Shown: positions 24,472 through 32,098, numbered from the stretch's first letter. The stretch: 32,337 nt of DNA from Bacteroidales bacterium (GCA_015654795.1 JAATGF010000018.1:1-32337), one strand, 5' to 3'. Notes: generated by a model not told the origin, from the sequence alone. Numbers and translations: made by a program.

Positions 24472-24523
24472 TACAAATCAAGATATTGAAGGATTAGAGC
24501 TAATTGAACCAGATTCATTGTAA
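24444..24523 (+). pseudogene. VapC (PIN toxin) internal-deletion scar
   Basis: After the antitoxin, one frame reads IDTNQDIEGLELIEPDSL then TAA (24467-24523). IDTN is the invariant PIN N-terminus (normally RYYIDTN, and KRYY is present just before in a shifted frame). DIEGLELIEP is the typical PIN C-terminus (...DFxxIxGLxLxxP). About 100 central codons with the other catalytic acids are missing, and there is a 1-2 base shift at the N-terminal join. The ATG expected for the toxin is at 24444. This reads as a toxin gene collapsed to its two ends. Confidence 0.6.
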
Positions 24524-24538
24524 AAATGGCTTCACCTT

Positions 24539-25831
24539 TTAGATTGCTTCTCCATAAAGATCAAAATCTTCAGAACCAGTAATTCTGACCTGATAAAAAT
24601 CACCAATATTTAGTTCCTGGTCAGCCGAAATTAATACCTCACCATCTACTTCAGGCGAATCGAATTCAGTGCGTCCAACAAAATAATCACCTTCCAGACG
24701 ATCAATTACGACTTTCATTGTCTTGCCAATTTTTCCGGCATTGATCTCAGCTGCAATCTGTTGCTGAATCTCCATCAACTCGTCGGCCCTCGCCTGCTTA
24801 ATCTCTTGCGGAATTGAATCTTTATATTTTTCACCTGCAAAAGTATCTTCCTCATGTGAGTAAGGGAAAACACCCAAACGTTCGAAACGCATTTCACGAA
24901 CAAATGCTTTCAACTCTTCAAAGTCTTCCTCCGTTTCGCCCGGATGCCCGACAAGCATTGTCGTACGAAGATGCATGCCCGGCACCTCTTCTCTGACCCT
25001 CTTAATCAGGTTAATCGTCTCCGTCTTGGTTGTATTTCGCCGCATAAGTTTCAACATCTTGTCGCTGCAATGTTGCAAGGCGATGTCGAGGTAACGTGCT
25101 ACGTTAGGCTTTTCATTCATCACAGAAAGCAAATCATAGGGAAAATTGGACGGATAGGCATAATGAAGTTTAATCCATTCTATTCCCTCAATATCAGACA
25201 ATTCTGAAACCAACTGCGCAAGTTTACTTTCTTTATACAGATCAATGCCATAATATGACAGGTCCTGTGCAATAACGAGCAATTCCTTTACACCCTTTTC
25301 AGCCAAACCACGCGCCTCTTTGACAAGATCTTCTATCGGAATGGAAATATGGGCTCCGGTCATTCTGGGAATTGCACAATAGGAACAAGTACGATTGCAA
25401 CCTTCGGATATTTTCAAATAGGCAAAATGAGGAGGTGTTGTCAGGTAACGTTGCCGCGACAAGGACATTTTATAATCGGCTTTAAGATCCTCAACCATTT
25501 TACGGACCTGGAATTTACCATAGAAACCGTCCACTTCAGGAATCTCGGCAATTAAATCATCTTTATATCGCTCAGATAAACAGCCAAATACAAATATTTT
25601 GTCAATCAATCCCTGCCTTTTGGCTTCCGCATATTCCAATATCGTGTTTACCGATTCCTCTTTGGCATCGAGAATGAAACCACAAGTATTAATGGCAACA
25701 ATGCGCGCTTCCGAATCTTCGGAATCGTGGGATACTTCATAACCGTTCGCGGCCATTTGGGATAAGAAAAGTTCAGAATCAACCAGATTTTTTGAACATC
25801 CCAATGTAACTACATTGATCTTTTTCCTCAT
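24539..25831 (-). CDS. rimO: Ribosomal protein S12 methylthiotransferase RimO
   Basis: 430 residues. A radical-SAM methylthiotransferase that modifies an aspartate of ribosomal protein S12. The N-terminal UPF0004 domain carries the three cysteines for one cluster (Cys12 in TLGCSKNLVDSE, Cys50 in NTCGF, Cys84 in FGCLSERY). The radical SAM triad is Cys145, Cys149 and Cys152 in EGCNRTCSYCAIPRMTG. A C-terminal TRAM domain follows (MKVVIDRLEGDYFVGRTEFDSPEVD). The TLGCSKN start and SIPIEDLVKEA distinguish RimO from MiaB. It follows ftsY on the same strand, but a hairpin terminator lies between them. Confidence 0.96.
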   Translation of the reverse strand: MRKKINVVTLGCSKNLVDSELFLSQMAANGYEVSHDSEDSEARIVAINTCGFILDAKEESVNTILEYAEAKRQGLIDKIFVFGCLSERYKDDLIAEIPEVDGFYGKFQVRKMVEDLKADYKMSLSRQRYLTTPPHFAYLKISEGCNRTCSYCAIPRMTGAHISIPIEDLVKEARGLAEKGVKELLVIAQDLSYYGIDLYKESKLAQLVSELSDIEGIEWIKLHYAYPSNFPYDLLSVMNEKPNVARYLDIALQHCSDKMLKLMRRNTTKTETINLIKRVREEVPGMHLRTTMLVGHPGETEEDFEELKAFVREMRFERLGVFPYSHEEDTFAGEKYKDSIPQEIKQARADELMEIQQQIAAEINAGKIGKTMKVVIDRLEGDYFVGRTEFDSPEVDGEVLISADQELNIGDFYQVRITGSEDFDLYGEAI

Positions 25832-25854
25832 ATTCTTTTATATTACAACAAATT

Positions 25855-25888
25855 GCATAAAAAACAAAAGGATGCACAATGGCATCCT
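25855..25888 (-). terminator. Intrinsic terminator after ftsY
   Basis: On the minus strand AGGATGC-CATTGT-GCATCCT is followed by TTTTGTTTTTT. It lies between the ftsY stop (25913) and the rimO start (25831), so rimO depends on readthrough or its own promoter. Confidence 0.75.
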
Positions 25889-25912
25889 GAATATATGCAT
25901 GTTGCGTTTACT

Positions 25913-26860
25913 TCAATTGAACAACGAATCAACAAACTCGTTGCGGTGAAAAATCTGTAAATCATCGATCCCTTCGCCTACTCCAATATATTTAACAGGG
26001 ATTTTAAACTGATCAGAAATTCCGATCACAACTCCCCCTTTTGCTGTTCCATCTAATTTTGTCAATGCCAAAGCAGTAACCTCAGTCGCAAGTGTAAACT
26101 GCGTAGCTTGTTCAAACGCATTTTGTCCCGTCGATCCGTCAAGCACAAGTAACACTTCGTCGGGAGAAGTAAGGTAAACCTTTTGCATCACCTTCTTAAT
26201 TTTAGAAAGCTCGTTCATCAGGTTGATTTTGTTATGTAAACGACCAGCAGTATCAATAATAACCACATCTGCGCCCATTGCCTTTGCCGATTGCAAAGTA
26301 TCGAACGCCACGGAAGCAGGATCAGAACCCATATTCTGACGTACTAAAGGCACACCTACCCTATCGGCCCAGATTTGTAACTGCTCGATTGCTGCAGCTC
26401 TGAATGTATCCGCGGCACCCAAAACAACCTTCTTACCGGCACCTTTAAACTGATACGCCAGTTTCCCGATTGTAGTAGTTTTACCAACGCCATTCACGCC
26501 AACAACCATAATTACATAAGGTTGTCCGGTTTTTGGAAGATCAAAATCCGACACATCAGTTGAGTTGCTTTCTGCTAAGAGTGCGACTATTTCTTCTTTG
26601 AGTATTCGGTTCAACTCCGATGTGCCCATGTATTTATCAGCAGCAACCCTCTTTTCGATTCTTGCTATAATTTTCAATGTCGTCTTTACACCCACATCAG
26701 CTGAAATCAGAATATCCTCGAGATTATCAAGAACCTCATCATCAACAGTGGTCTTGCCAATAATCGCTCTTGATAGTTTTTTAAATACACTCTCCTTGGT
26801 TTTTTCAAGACCTTTGTCCAGACTTTCTTTCTTTGATCTGGTAAAACTGAAAATTCCCAT
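25913..26860 (-). CDS. ftsY: Signal recognition particle receptor FtsY
   Basis: 315 residues: a short N-terminal segment, then the N and G domains of an SRP GTPase. G motifs are GVNGVGKTT (121-129), DTFRAAA (151-157), DTAGR (203-207), TKLDGTAKGG (267-276) and a final GVGEGIDDLQIF. It docks ribosome-SRP complexes at the membrane for cotranslational insertion. The acidic A domain found in E. coli FtsY is essentially absent, as usual in Bacteroidota. It lies downstream of the rpmB-rpmG-DUF4295 block but behind that operon's terminator. Confidence 0.97.
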   Translation of the reverse strand: MGIFSFTRSKKESLDKGLEKTKESVFKKLSRAIIGKTTVDDEVLDNLEDILISADVGVKTTLKIIARIEKRVAADKYMGTSELNRILKEEIVALLAESNSTDVSDFDLPKTGQPYVIMVVGVNGVGKTTTIGKLAYQFKGAGKKVVLGAADTFRAAAIEQLQIWADRVGVPLVRQNMGSDPASVAFDTLQSAKAMGADVVIIDTAGRLHNKINLMNELSKIKKVMQKVYLTSPDEVLLVLDGSTGQNAFEQATQFTLATEVTALALTKLDGTAKGGVVIGISDQFKIPVKYIGVGEGIDDLQIFHRNEFVDSLFN

Positions 26861-26927
26861 AACTAAATGATATAAAGCAACATAAACTAAATAATTCAGA
26901 AAGGAAAAACGCTAAAACGTTATTTAT

Positions 26928-26964
26928 AAAAAAAGAGCTCTCATCAATGACGACGAAAGCTCTT
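26928..26964 (-). terminator. Terminator after the rpmB-rpmG-DUF4295 operon
   Basis: On the minus strand AAGAGCTTTC pairs with GAGAGCTCTT (one mismatch, 12-base loop), followed by a T run. It lies 19 bases after the DUF4295 stop codon. Confidence 0.85.
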
Positions 26965-26983
26965 CTCCTACATAAGATGTAGA

Positions 26984-27139
26984 TTATTTACTTTTAAAAT
27001 AATCAGATACGGTATCGTTAGGAATAATTTCCTCAACGAATTTGTATGCACCAGTTTTTTCAGACTTAACCATTTTGATAACTTTGGAATAAGCTTTACC
27101 GGCCCCTTTTTGAAGTGATGCAACTACTTTCTTTGCCAT
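26984..27139 (-). CDS. DUF4295 small basic protein
   Basis: 51 residues, starting MAKKVVASLQKGAGKAYSKV and ending in NDTVSDYFKSK. This is the Bacteroidota-restricted DUF4295 family, always encoded just after rpmG. It is basic and probably ribosome-associated, though that is inferred from position and charge. It begins 8 bp after the rpmG stop and ends shortly before the operon terminator. Confidence 0.93.
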   Translation of the reverse strand: MAKKVVASLQKGAGKAYSKVIKMVKSEKTGAYKFVEEIIPNDTVSDYFKSK

Positions 27140-27147
27140 AATTCAAT

Positions 27148-27330
27148 TTATTTAATTTCCCGGTGAACGGTAATACGTTTAAGAATTGGATTGAATTTTT
27201 TCAGTTCCAGGCGTTCCGGTGTATTCTTCCGGTTCTTTTTGGTCACATAACGGGAAGTTCCGGGTTGCCCGCTTGCCTTGTGTTCTGTACACTCCAAAAT
27301 GACCTGTACTCTGTTACCCTTTTTTGCCAT
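27148..27330 (-). CDS. rpmG: 50S ribosomal protein L33
   Basis: 60 residues: [20 protein letters not shown], then [23 protein letters not shown] and the ending HREIK. Only one cysteine remains, so this is the zinc-free L33 type. It starts 15 bp after rpmB and is cotranscribed with it and with the DUF4295 gene. Confidence 0.97.
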   Translation of the reverse strand: MAKKGNRVQVILECTEHKASGQPGTSRYVTKKNRKNTPERLELKKFNPILKRITVHREIK

Positions 27331-27345
27331 TGCTCAGTAACTTAT

Positions 27346-27588
27346 TTAAATGTTTTCGATATAACCCTTGGCTTTTGCTGTTTTTAAGGTAGCCGCCAAT
27401 CCGTTTTTGTTAATTGTTCTCAACCCTGCGGCTGTAACATTCAATTTGATCCATCTATCTTCTTCCGGAAGATAGAATCTTTTGGTGAAAATATTCACCA
27501 TAAATTTTCTATTGGTTCTCCGTTTTGAGTGAGAAACATTGTTCCCAAACATTACTTTCTTACCTGTTATCTGACAAACTCTCGACAT
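27346..27588 (-). CDS. rpmB: 50S ribosomal protein L28
   Basis: 80 residues: [29 protein letters not shown] is the L28 N-terminus and LRTINKNGL the later signature. It is the first gene of the rpmB-rpmG-DUF4295 operon, with a promoter-like pair at 27634-27665. Confidence 0.97.
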   Translation of the reverse strand: MSRVCQITGKKVMFGNNVSHSKRRTNRKFMVNIFTKRFYLPEEDRWIKLNVTAAGLRTINKNGLAATLKTAKAKGYIENI

Positions 27589-27633
27589 TTTGAGTATTTT
27601 TTAGCTTTCTTTCTACAATTTTCAAACAGTTCG

Positions 27634-27665
27634 CAAAGTAAAGCCTTTTTGTTTAAATAATCAAA
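27634..27665 (-). promoter_or_regulatory. Candidate promoter of rpmB
   Basis: On the minus strand TTTG (27665-27662), a 20-base spacer, then TTACTTTG (27641-27634), which departs from TAnnTTTG only at the second base. The leader is about 40 bases. The rest of 27666-27944 shows no gene, apart from an isolated TAAATTTG (27809-27816) with no frame behind it. Confidence 0.5.
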
Positions 27666-27944
27666 CACTTGACCTCTTTTTTATCGTTAGTTTCTTCTAT
27701 TTATGGTAAAATACCAATAATAATTGTTAATCAGACAGATACAAAAAATTCACAGGTACTTAAAACCAGAAAAGCATGCTTTCGAATGAAATAAAAGTAC
27801 CTAAACAATAAATTTGAGTGAAAAACCATCAGAAGATGAAAGAATGAAGCCGGAAATCCGAAGACAAAAGTGAGCCGCCGGATGCCATTTATAACTAAAA
27901 ACAATAAAAATGCATTTGCTCAACCGTAGATTCAACTCTTTCAT

Positions 27945-27952
27945 TAATTTTG
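27945..27952 (+). promoter_or_regulatory. -7 box of the CPBP protease gene
   Basis: TAATTTTG matches TAnnTTTG perfectly, 22 bases before the TTG start codon at 27975. Confidence 0.55.
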
Positions 27953-27974
27953 GTAAATCATTAAACAAATAATT

Positions 27975-28790
27975 TTGAGAAGTTCGACAATCAAATATTA
28001 CCCGACATTCTGGCAAGCAGCAAACCTGATCGTGATTTATATCTTCATTCAGACGATCATCGATTTTCCATTGGCAATTTACGATTACAATCATGGAACC
28101 GACTGGCTGTATCAACCGTGGATTAAAGTACCAGTCTTTCTTGGCTCTACCCTGCTGATTCTTTACCTTGGCTACTATTTTTCGGGGTTATCGTTCAACC
28201 AGGTATTTTCGTTTAAACTGTTTAATCTACTGATTATTCCATCAATGATGATCGCTTTTTCAGGATTACAGTACTTTTTGAACGAGATTAGTATTCATTT
28301 CGAAAAAGCCCTTCCTCCTCCCGCGTGGTTTATGGAGTTATTTGCCAGGCTCTTTGACTCCGATCTTGGAGTCTGGGGCGGAATTCTGCGTATCGTGATC
28401 ATCGCTCCTGTTGTTGAAGAACTAATTTTCAGAGGTGTGATTATGTCAGGATTTTCGCGAATCTACCATCCGGTTTTTGCCATCTTCTTTTCTGCGCTTC
28501 TGTTTGCCTTATTCCATCTTAATCCGTGGCAGTTTCCGGCAACATTCGCTTTGGGTCTGATTCTTGGATGGATTCGGCTGCGTACTGGTTCGGTTCTTGC
28601 ATGTATTGCAGGACATGCCATTCATAACGGACTTATCTTCCTTTCCATTTTGTATTACACCGATTTAAAAAACCTTTCATTTATGCAGTCGGACATTTCT
28701 AAAAACTACGGAATTCACTTTCTGCTATTGGCAATTGGGATTGCATCCATCTGGTTCTTCACCAAAAAAAGAGTGAAAAGCCAGATTTAA
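27975..28790 (+). CDS. CPBP family intramembrane metalloprotease
   Basis: 271 residues, with about seven or eight membrane segments. The CPBP (CAAX protease/bacteriocin-processing, ABI) motifs are complete: Glu148-Glu149 and Arg153 in VVEELIFRGV, His181 in FALFHLNP, and His214/Asn218 in AGHAIHNGL. The family cleaves within the membrane; its substrate is unknown. The start codon is TTG: no ATG occurs before residue 91, which would delete the first helices. It is transcribed alone, divergent from rpmB, and is followed by a repeat-bearing intergenic region. Confidence 0.93.
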   Translation: MRSSTIKYYPTFWQAANLIVIYIFIQTIIDFPLAIYDYNHGTDWLYQPWIKVPVFLGSTLLILYLGYYFSGLSFNQVFSFKLFNLLIIPSMMIAFSGLQYFLNEISIHFEKALPPPAWFMELFARLFDSDLGVWGGILRIVIIAPVVEELIFRGVIMSGFSRIYHPVFAIFFSALLFALFHLNPWQFPATFALGLILGWIRLRTGSVLACIAGHAIHNGLIFLSILYYTDLKNLSFMQSDISKNYGIHFLLLAIGIASIWFFTKKRVKSQI

Positions 28791-28988
28791 GTAATGCGAA
28801 TCAAAAGATGTCGTATTCTCAAGCTCGGCTGGCTTTGTCCCTGTCTTCCTTATGTCTCCTTTATATGTCACGTTCGGGACACACTTGATCAGTAATTCTT
28901 GGGATCAAGCTGAAATGTTGGGGGATAAAAATCGTCAAAGAAAGGAGCAACGAATCGTCCATCTCCGTCCATTTCCGTCCATCTCAAT

Positions 28989-29132
28989 AAAAGTGAATCC
29001 AAACTATACGTTTTTTCCTTACCTTTATCGTATCGATAAAGGCACCCCACTTCCTTCGTATCTGGTCCTGACCAACTCCTGACCAACTCCGTACCGAAAT
29101 CGGGTTCCTTACTCCGGTGACAATTTCATGGG
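28989..29132. repeat. Interspersed repeat family 2, copy 2
   Basis: Same orientation as and roughly 80% identical to 1-146. Just before it, 28956-28985 holds three near-perfect CGTCCAT(C/T)TC units. Inside, GACCAACTCC is repeated. The remainder of 28791-29386 contains no supported gene. Confidence 0.8.
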
Positions 29133-29357
29133 TATTTAGTGTTTAATAATCTGTATTTCCTGACCTCCATGAAACCGGTATCCGTATTCAAATCCATTTT
29201 ATTATACATTCTTAAATATCTTCCCCTCAGAATTCTGTTTTGATCCCATTCTTGCACAATGCTTAATTAGAGAATTGGTTTGCGAAGCTTCCAATTCTGC
29301 TTTTGCAAATACAACATATTTTAAAACAAATCGGCCATGAGTTTAATAAAAAAGAGT

Positions 29358-29365
29358 TAAATTTG
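29358..29365 (+). promoter_or_regulatory. -7 box of tRNA-Pro
   Basis: TAAATTTG fits TAnnTTTG and lies 22 bases before the tRNA 5' end. Confidence 0.55.
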
Positions 29366-29383
29366 CAGCCGTTATGGAAATAG

Positions 29384-29460
<77 letters not shown>

Positions 29461-29484
29461 CAAAATGGGAATCCAAACCCCATC

Positions 29485-29520
29485 AAAAAGCCACAAATCA
29501 TTGATTTTGTGGCTTTTTTG
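29485..29520 (+). terminator. Intrinsic terminator after tRNA-Pro
   Basis: AAAAAGCCACAAATC (29485-29499) pairs, with one bulged T, with GATTTTGTGGCTTTTT, followed by more T. Confidence 0.85.
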
Positions 29521-29565
29521 ATTTTTGTCAAATCAAAATAAGCCAATCAATTTCAGTTCGTATGA

Positions 29566-29746
29566 GACCTATCCGGTGACCTTTTTTATTTTATACCTTT
29601 AGGTCACCGGATAGGTCACCAATGTTGCTGTATATATTTGATGTTTAAGCATTTACAGCCATTTAATTTAGTTCGTTTTGATACGATTTAAACTGCTTTT
29701 CAACAAATTCTCACGGTTTTTTTGATGATTGCGTGTGACCTTTTTT
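29566..29746. other. Candidate recombinase binding (arm/attachment) region
   Basis: A perfect 17-bp inverted repeat, GACCTATCCGGTGACCT (29566-29582) with 29601-29617, encloses an AT-rich 18-base loop. The heptamer GGTGACC/GGTCACC occurs at 29575-29581, 29602-29608 and 29614-29620. The 12-mer GTGACCTTTTTT at 29576-29587 recurs directly at 29735-29746, just before the recombinase ATG. Repeated heptamers between a tRNA and a tyrosine recombinase fit arm-type sites. A terminator role for the hairpin is also possible. Confidence 0.5.
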
Positions 29747-29763
29747 GAAAACATAATATTTAA

Positions 29764-30999
29764 ATGAAAATTGATATGAAAAACGTCTCTTTTGGAATTC
29801 ACTTTGTTTTAAAGATTAACAAGATAATCAGCGGATTAGCTCCAATTTATGTCCGCATCACAGTTGATTCAAAACGATGCGAGATATCTACCAAACGGAA
29901 GATTCGTGTAGATATGTGGAATCTTGGAAAGGGAATGGCAAAACCGCTTTCGATCGAAAACAAAGAATTAAACACTTATTTGGAACAATTAAGAACCATG
30001 ATGGTCCAATATTACCAGGAGCTGGTAATCAATAAAGTCGAAATTACGCCGGAAACAATCAAAAATAAATTTTTTGGTGTTAATGATTCAGAAATGACTT
30101 TATGTAAGCTTGTAGAATATCACAATACAGTTTGCAAGGAAACATTAAGGTGGGGTACGCTAAAAAATTATTTCACCACCCAAAAATACATTGAACTTTT
30201 TCTTAAAGAAAAATATAAAGTTTCTGACATTTACCTTACAAGTCTCAATTACAAGTTCATTGCGGATTTGGAAATATTTTTAAGAAAACATAAGTTGATT
30301 GCAAACCAAAGACAAATGGAAAACAATACGGTAATGAAACATATAGAACGATTAAAAAAAATGATTCAAATGGCCATACGGTATGAATGGCTTGAAAAGG
30401 ATCCATTTGTCGCTTTTCAACAAAAGTTTCATCACGTTGAAAGAGGATATCTCACAGAAGATGAATTAAAGAGAATTGAAGAAAAGACATTCACTATTTT
30501 GAGGTTACAATATGTTAAAGATCTTTTTATCTTTAGTTGCTACACCGGTTTAGCCTATATTGATGTTATGCATCTGACACCGGAACACATCCAAATAGGT
30601 ATTGATAAAGAACTTTGGTTAATTACAAATCGGGAGAAAACAGACACTTCCGTAAAGATCCCTATCCTGCCAGTCGCAATGGAAATTATTAATAAATACA
30701 AAAACGATATCAAAGCTAAGGTGCAAAATCGTTTGTTCCCAAATATTGCCAATCAAAAATTAAACAGCTATTTAAAAGAGATCGCGGATATTTGTGGAAT
30801 AACCAAGAACATAACTTTTCATTTGGCAAGGCATACATTCGCCACTACGGTAACGCTTACCAATGGCGTTCCCATTGAATCGGTAAGTAAAATGCTTGGC
30901 CACACTAAAATCTCAACAACACAGATTTACGCAAAGGTGATTGAGAAAAAAGTTGGGGAGGATATGAGTAAACTGAAAGAAAAATTGAGTATAAAATAG
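29764..30999 (+). CDS. Tyrosine recombinase/integrase (Bacteroidota type)
   Basis: 411 residues. An N-terminal arm-binding domain of the kind seen in Bacteroidota integrases (about 5-95: YVRITVDSKRCEISTKRKI), a SAM-like core-binding domain (about 105-215) and the catalytic domain. Catalytic residues are H353-x-x-R356 in HLARH, His380 in MLGH and the nucleophile Tyr389 in TTQIYAKV. Box I reads YTGLAYIDV with Ala264 where other families have Arg, as in CTnDOT-type integrases. It lies 300 bp from tRNA-Pro, so it probably integrated an island there. The stop codon TAG is hybrid: its T comes from the target duplication and its AG from the inserted element starting at 30998. Confidence 0.95.
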   Translation: MKIDMKNVSFGIHFVLKINKIISGLAPIYVRITVDSKRCEISTKRKIRVDMWNLGKGMAKPLSIENKELNTYLEQLRTMMVQYYQELVINKVEITPETIKNKFFGVNDSEMTLCKLVEYHNTVCKETLRWGTLKNYFTTQKYIELFLKEKYKVSDIYLTSLNYKFIADLEIFLRKHKLIANQRQMENNTVMKHIERLKKMIQMAIRYEWLEKDPFVAFQQKFHHVERGYLTEDELKRIEEKTFTILRLQYVKDLFIFSCYTGLAYIDVMHLTPEHIQIGIDKELWLITNREKTDTSVKIPILPVAMEIINKYKNDIKAKVQNRLFPNIANQKLNSYLKEIADICGITKNITFHLARHTFATTVTLTNGVPIESVSKMLGHTKISTTQIYAKVIEKKVGEDMSKLKEKLSIK

Positions 31000-31396
31000 G
31001 GTCTGCTGAAAAACTCGAAGAATGTTAGACAGACCTCAGAGAGGTCATATATTTATAGAAAATGATGAATGAATCTCCCCGGGGCAAGCCCCGAGGTATC
31101 TTGATGGCGTTTGCTTTGCAAACAGATTCGTTTTTTCTTTTTTGACCCCGAGGCAGAGCCTCGAGGAATTCTTTTGATTAAAAAGTTGTTCAGCCCCAGC
31201 GGGGTTGAATATCCGCTCGTATGATCCATTTTTTATAAACATTTTATCACTCTGGGATATTTTTTTGAGCGACTGAAAATTTCAAGTGCAAGTTTTTTTC
31301 GATATTCCTATTAAAATCCTTGCACTTCGTTCTTGTGATTTGCTTCTATATTATTCATTATCAGAATTTAACCTCTTTTTCAGCAGACCCTAAAAT
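30993..31396. mobile_element. MITE-like element with perfect TIRs, inserted in the recombinase stop codon
   Basis: The element proper is 30998-31391 (394 bp). Terminal inverted repeats are AGGGTCTGCTGAAAAA (30998-31013) and its exact complement (31376-31391). It is flanked by the 5-bp duplication AAAAT (30993-30997 and 31392-31396). No transposase is encoded. The interior is dense in hairpins: GGGGC-AA-GCCCC, GTTTGC-TTT-GCAAAC, CGAGGC-AGA-GCCTCG, GCCCC-AGC-GGGGT and AAGTGCAAG...CTTGCACTT (31284-31292/31319-31327). Removing the element and one AAAAT restores a TAA stop, so the insertion changed TAA to TAG without altering the protein. Confidence 0.88.
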
Positions 31397-31431
31397 AACA
31401 ATGTAAAATTTGCTTCCATTTCCGAATCATT

Positions 31432-31611
31432 ATGACAATCCTACCAAAAACAACCGGAAATTATCTTTCAAACTTCGAACAAGACGAATTGATTAAAAAC
31501 ACTACATTATTAACCAAGTTCCAATTTTTGTATTCATGGGCGAAACGCTCCAATAATAGTATAGTTACGACTATAAGTTATCTGGTATTATTATCCCATT
31601 TGTCTCCATGA
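31432..31611 (+). CDS. Doubtful small ORF
   Basis: 59 codons from ATG 31432 (MTILPKTTGNYLSNFEQDEL...), ending at TGA. No family is recognised. It lies in decayed island DNA, and its end overlaps the remnant transposase on the other strand. It may be a relic or chance. Confidence 0.2.
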   Translation: MTILPKTTGNYLSNFEQDELIKNTTLLTKFQFLYSWAKRSNNSIVTTISYLVLLSHLSP

Positions 31612-31861
31612 TTGGGGAAATTCCTTTGTTAGATGAACTTGCATATATTTTGTGTAAAAATGTTTAAGATTGCGATAACGTTTTAAATGAAAGGTAATTA
31701 AAATCGTAGTCACCTCTGAATCCGAAAATTTACAAGGCTTATTTCTATGTGTTTTAGAGTTATCGGAACGAAGCTGTACTCCCTTAAAGTCTCTTGTGGA
31801 ATTCTTTACAAAATTCGTCTGCAAAGAACAAAATATCAACTAAATTTGAATCTGCAAACAT
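31591..31861 (-). pseudogene. IS982-family transposase remnant (N-terminal, frameshifted)
   Basis: Reading leftwards from ATG 31861, one frame gives MFADSNLVDILFFADEFCKEFHKRL and then a stop. Shifting frame near 31790-31800 continues as THRNKPCKFSDSEVTTILITFHL, KRYRNLKHFYTKYMQVHLTKEFP. This series (EIFCxADEFCKEF, then a KxSxSEVxTILIxFHxxxxRNxKHFY block, then KEFP) is the N-terminus of IS982-type transposases. Similarity stops after KEFPQS at about 31620; the catalytic part is missing. The gene is therefore frameshifted and truncated. The IS ends were not found. Confidence 0.7.
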
Positions 31862-31957
31862 AATGGCCGATCTTAATGCACATTATTATCTATCAGAACT
31901 TTAATATATACACAATCCTTATGTTTTCTAAATATTTTATCCCTTATTTTATATTGA

Positions 31958-32068
31958 ACTCAGGTTAATAAGATTGAACTTCATGCTACCAACTTCGGTG
32001 AACTTATTTATAGGCAACTTGGATTCATCGTACGACGTGACAAAGCTCTCGAGATATTTTTAAAATAA
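31958..32068 (+). pseudogene. C-terminal fragment of a GNAT acetyltransferase
   Basis: An open stretch after a stop at 31955 reads VNKIELHATNFGELIYRQLG, then FIVRRDKALEIFLK and TAA. The LHATxFGxxxYRxLGF block is the conserved end of many GNAT acetyltransferases (final strand and helix around the acetyl-CoA tail). No N-terminal part or acetyl-CoA loop is present upstream. It appears to be what is left of a cargo gene. Confidence 0.55.
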
Positions 32069-32082
32069 ACGCCTAATCATAA

Positions 32083-32098
32083 TACTGACGGGTCAGTA
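32083..32098. promoter_or_regulatory. Perfect palindrome resembling a TetR-family operator
   Basis: TACTGAC-GG-GTCAGTA is a perfect 7-bp inverted repeat with a 2-base centre. ACTGAC-N2-GTCAGT palindromes are common TetR/AcrR operators. No regulator gene is visible in the window. The rest of 32099-32337 is AT-rich with no supported gene. Confidence 0.4.

Noticed and set aside
27801..28115. 104-codon minus-strand frame opposite the CPBP gene start
   Set aside because: It overlaps the conserved N-terminal helix region of the CPBP protein and shows no family pattern.
31045..31242. 65-codon minus-strand frame within the MITE
   Set aside because: It runs through the hairpin-rich interior of the element and has no start signal or domain; likely repeat translation.
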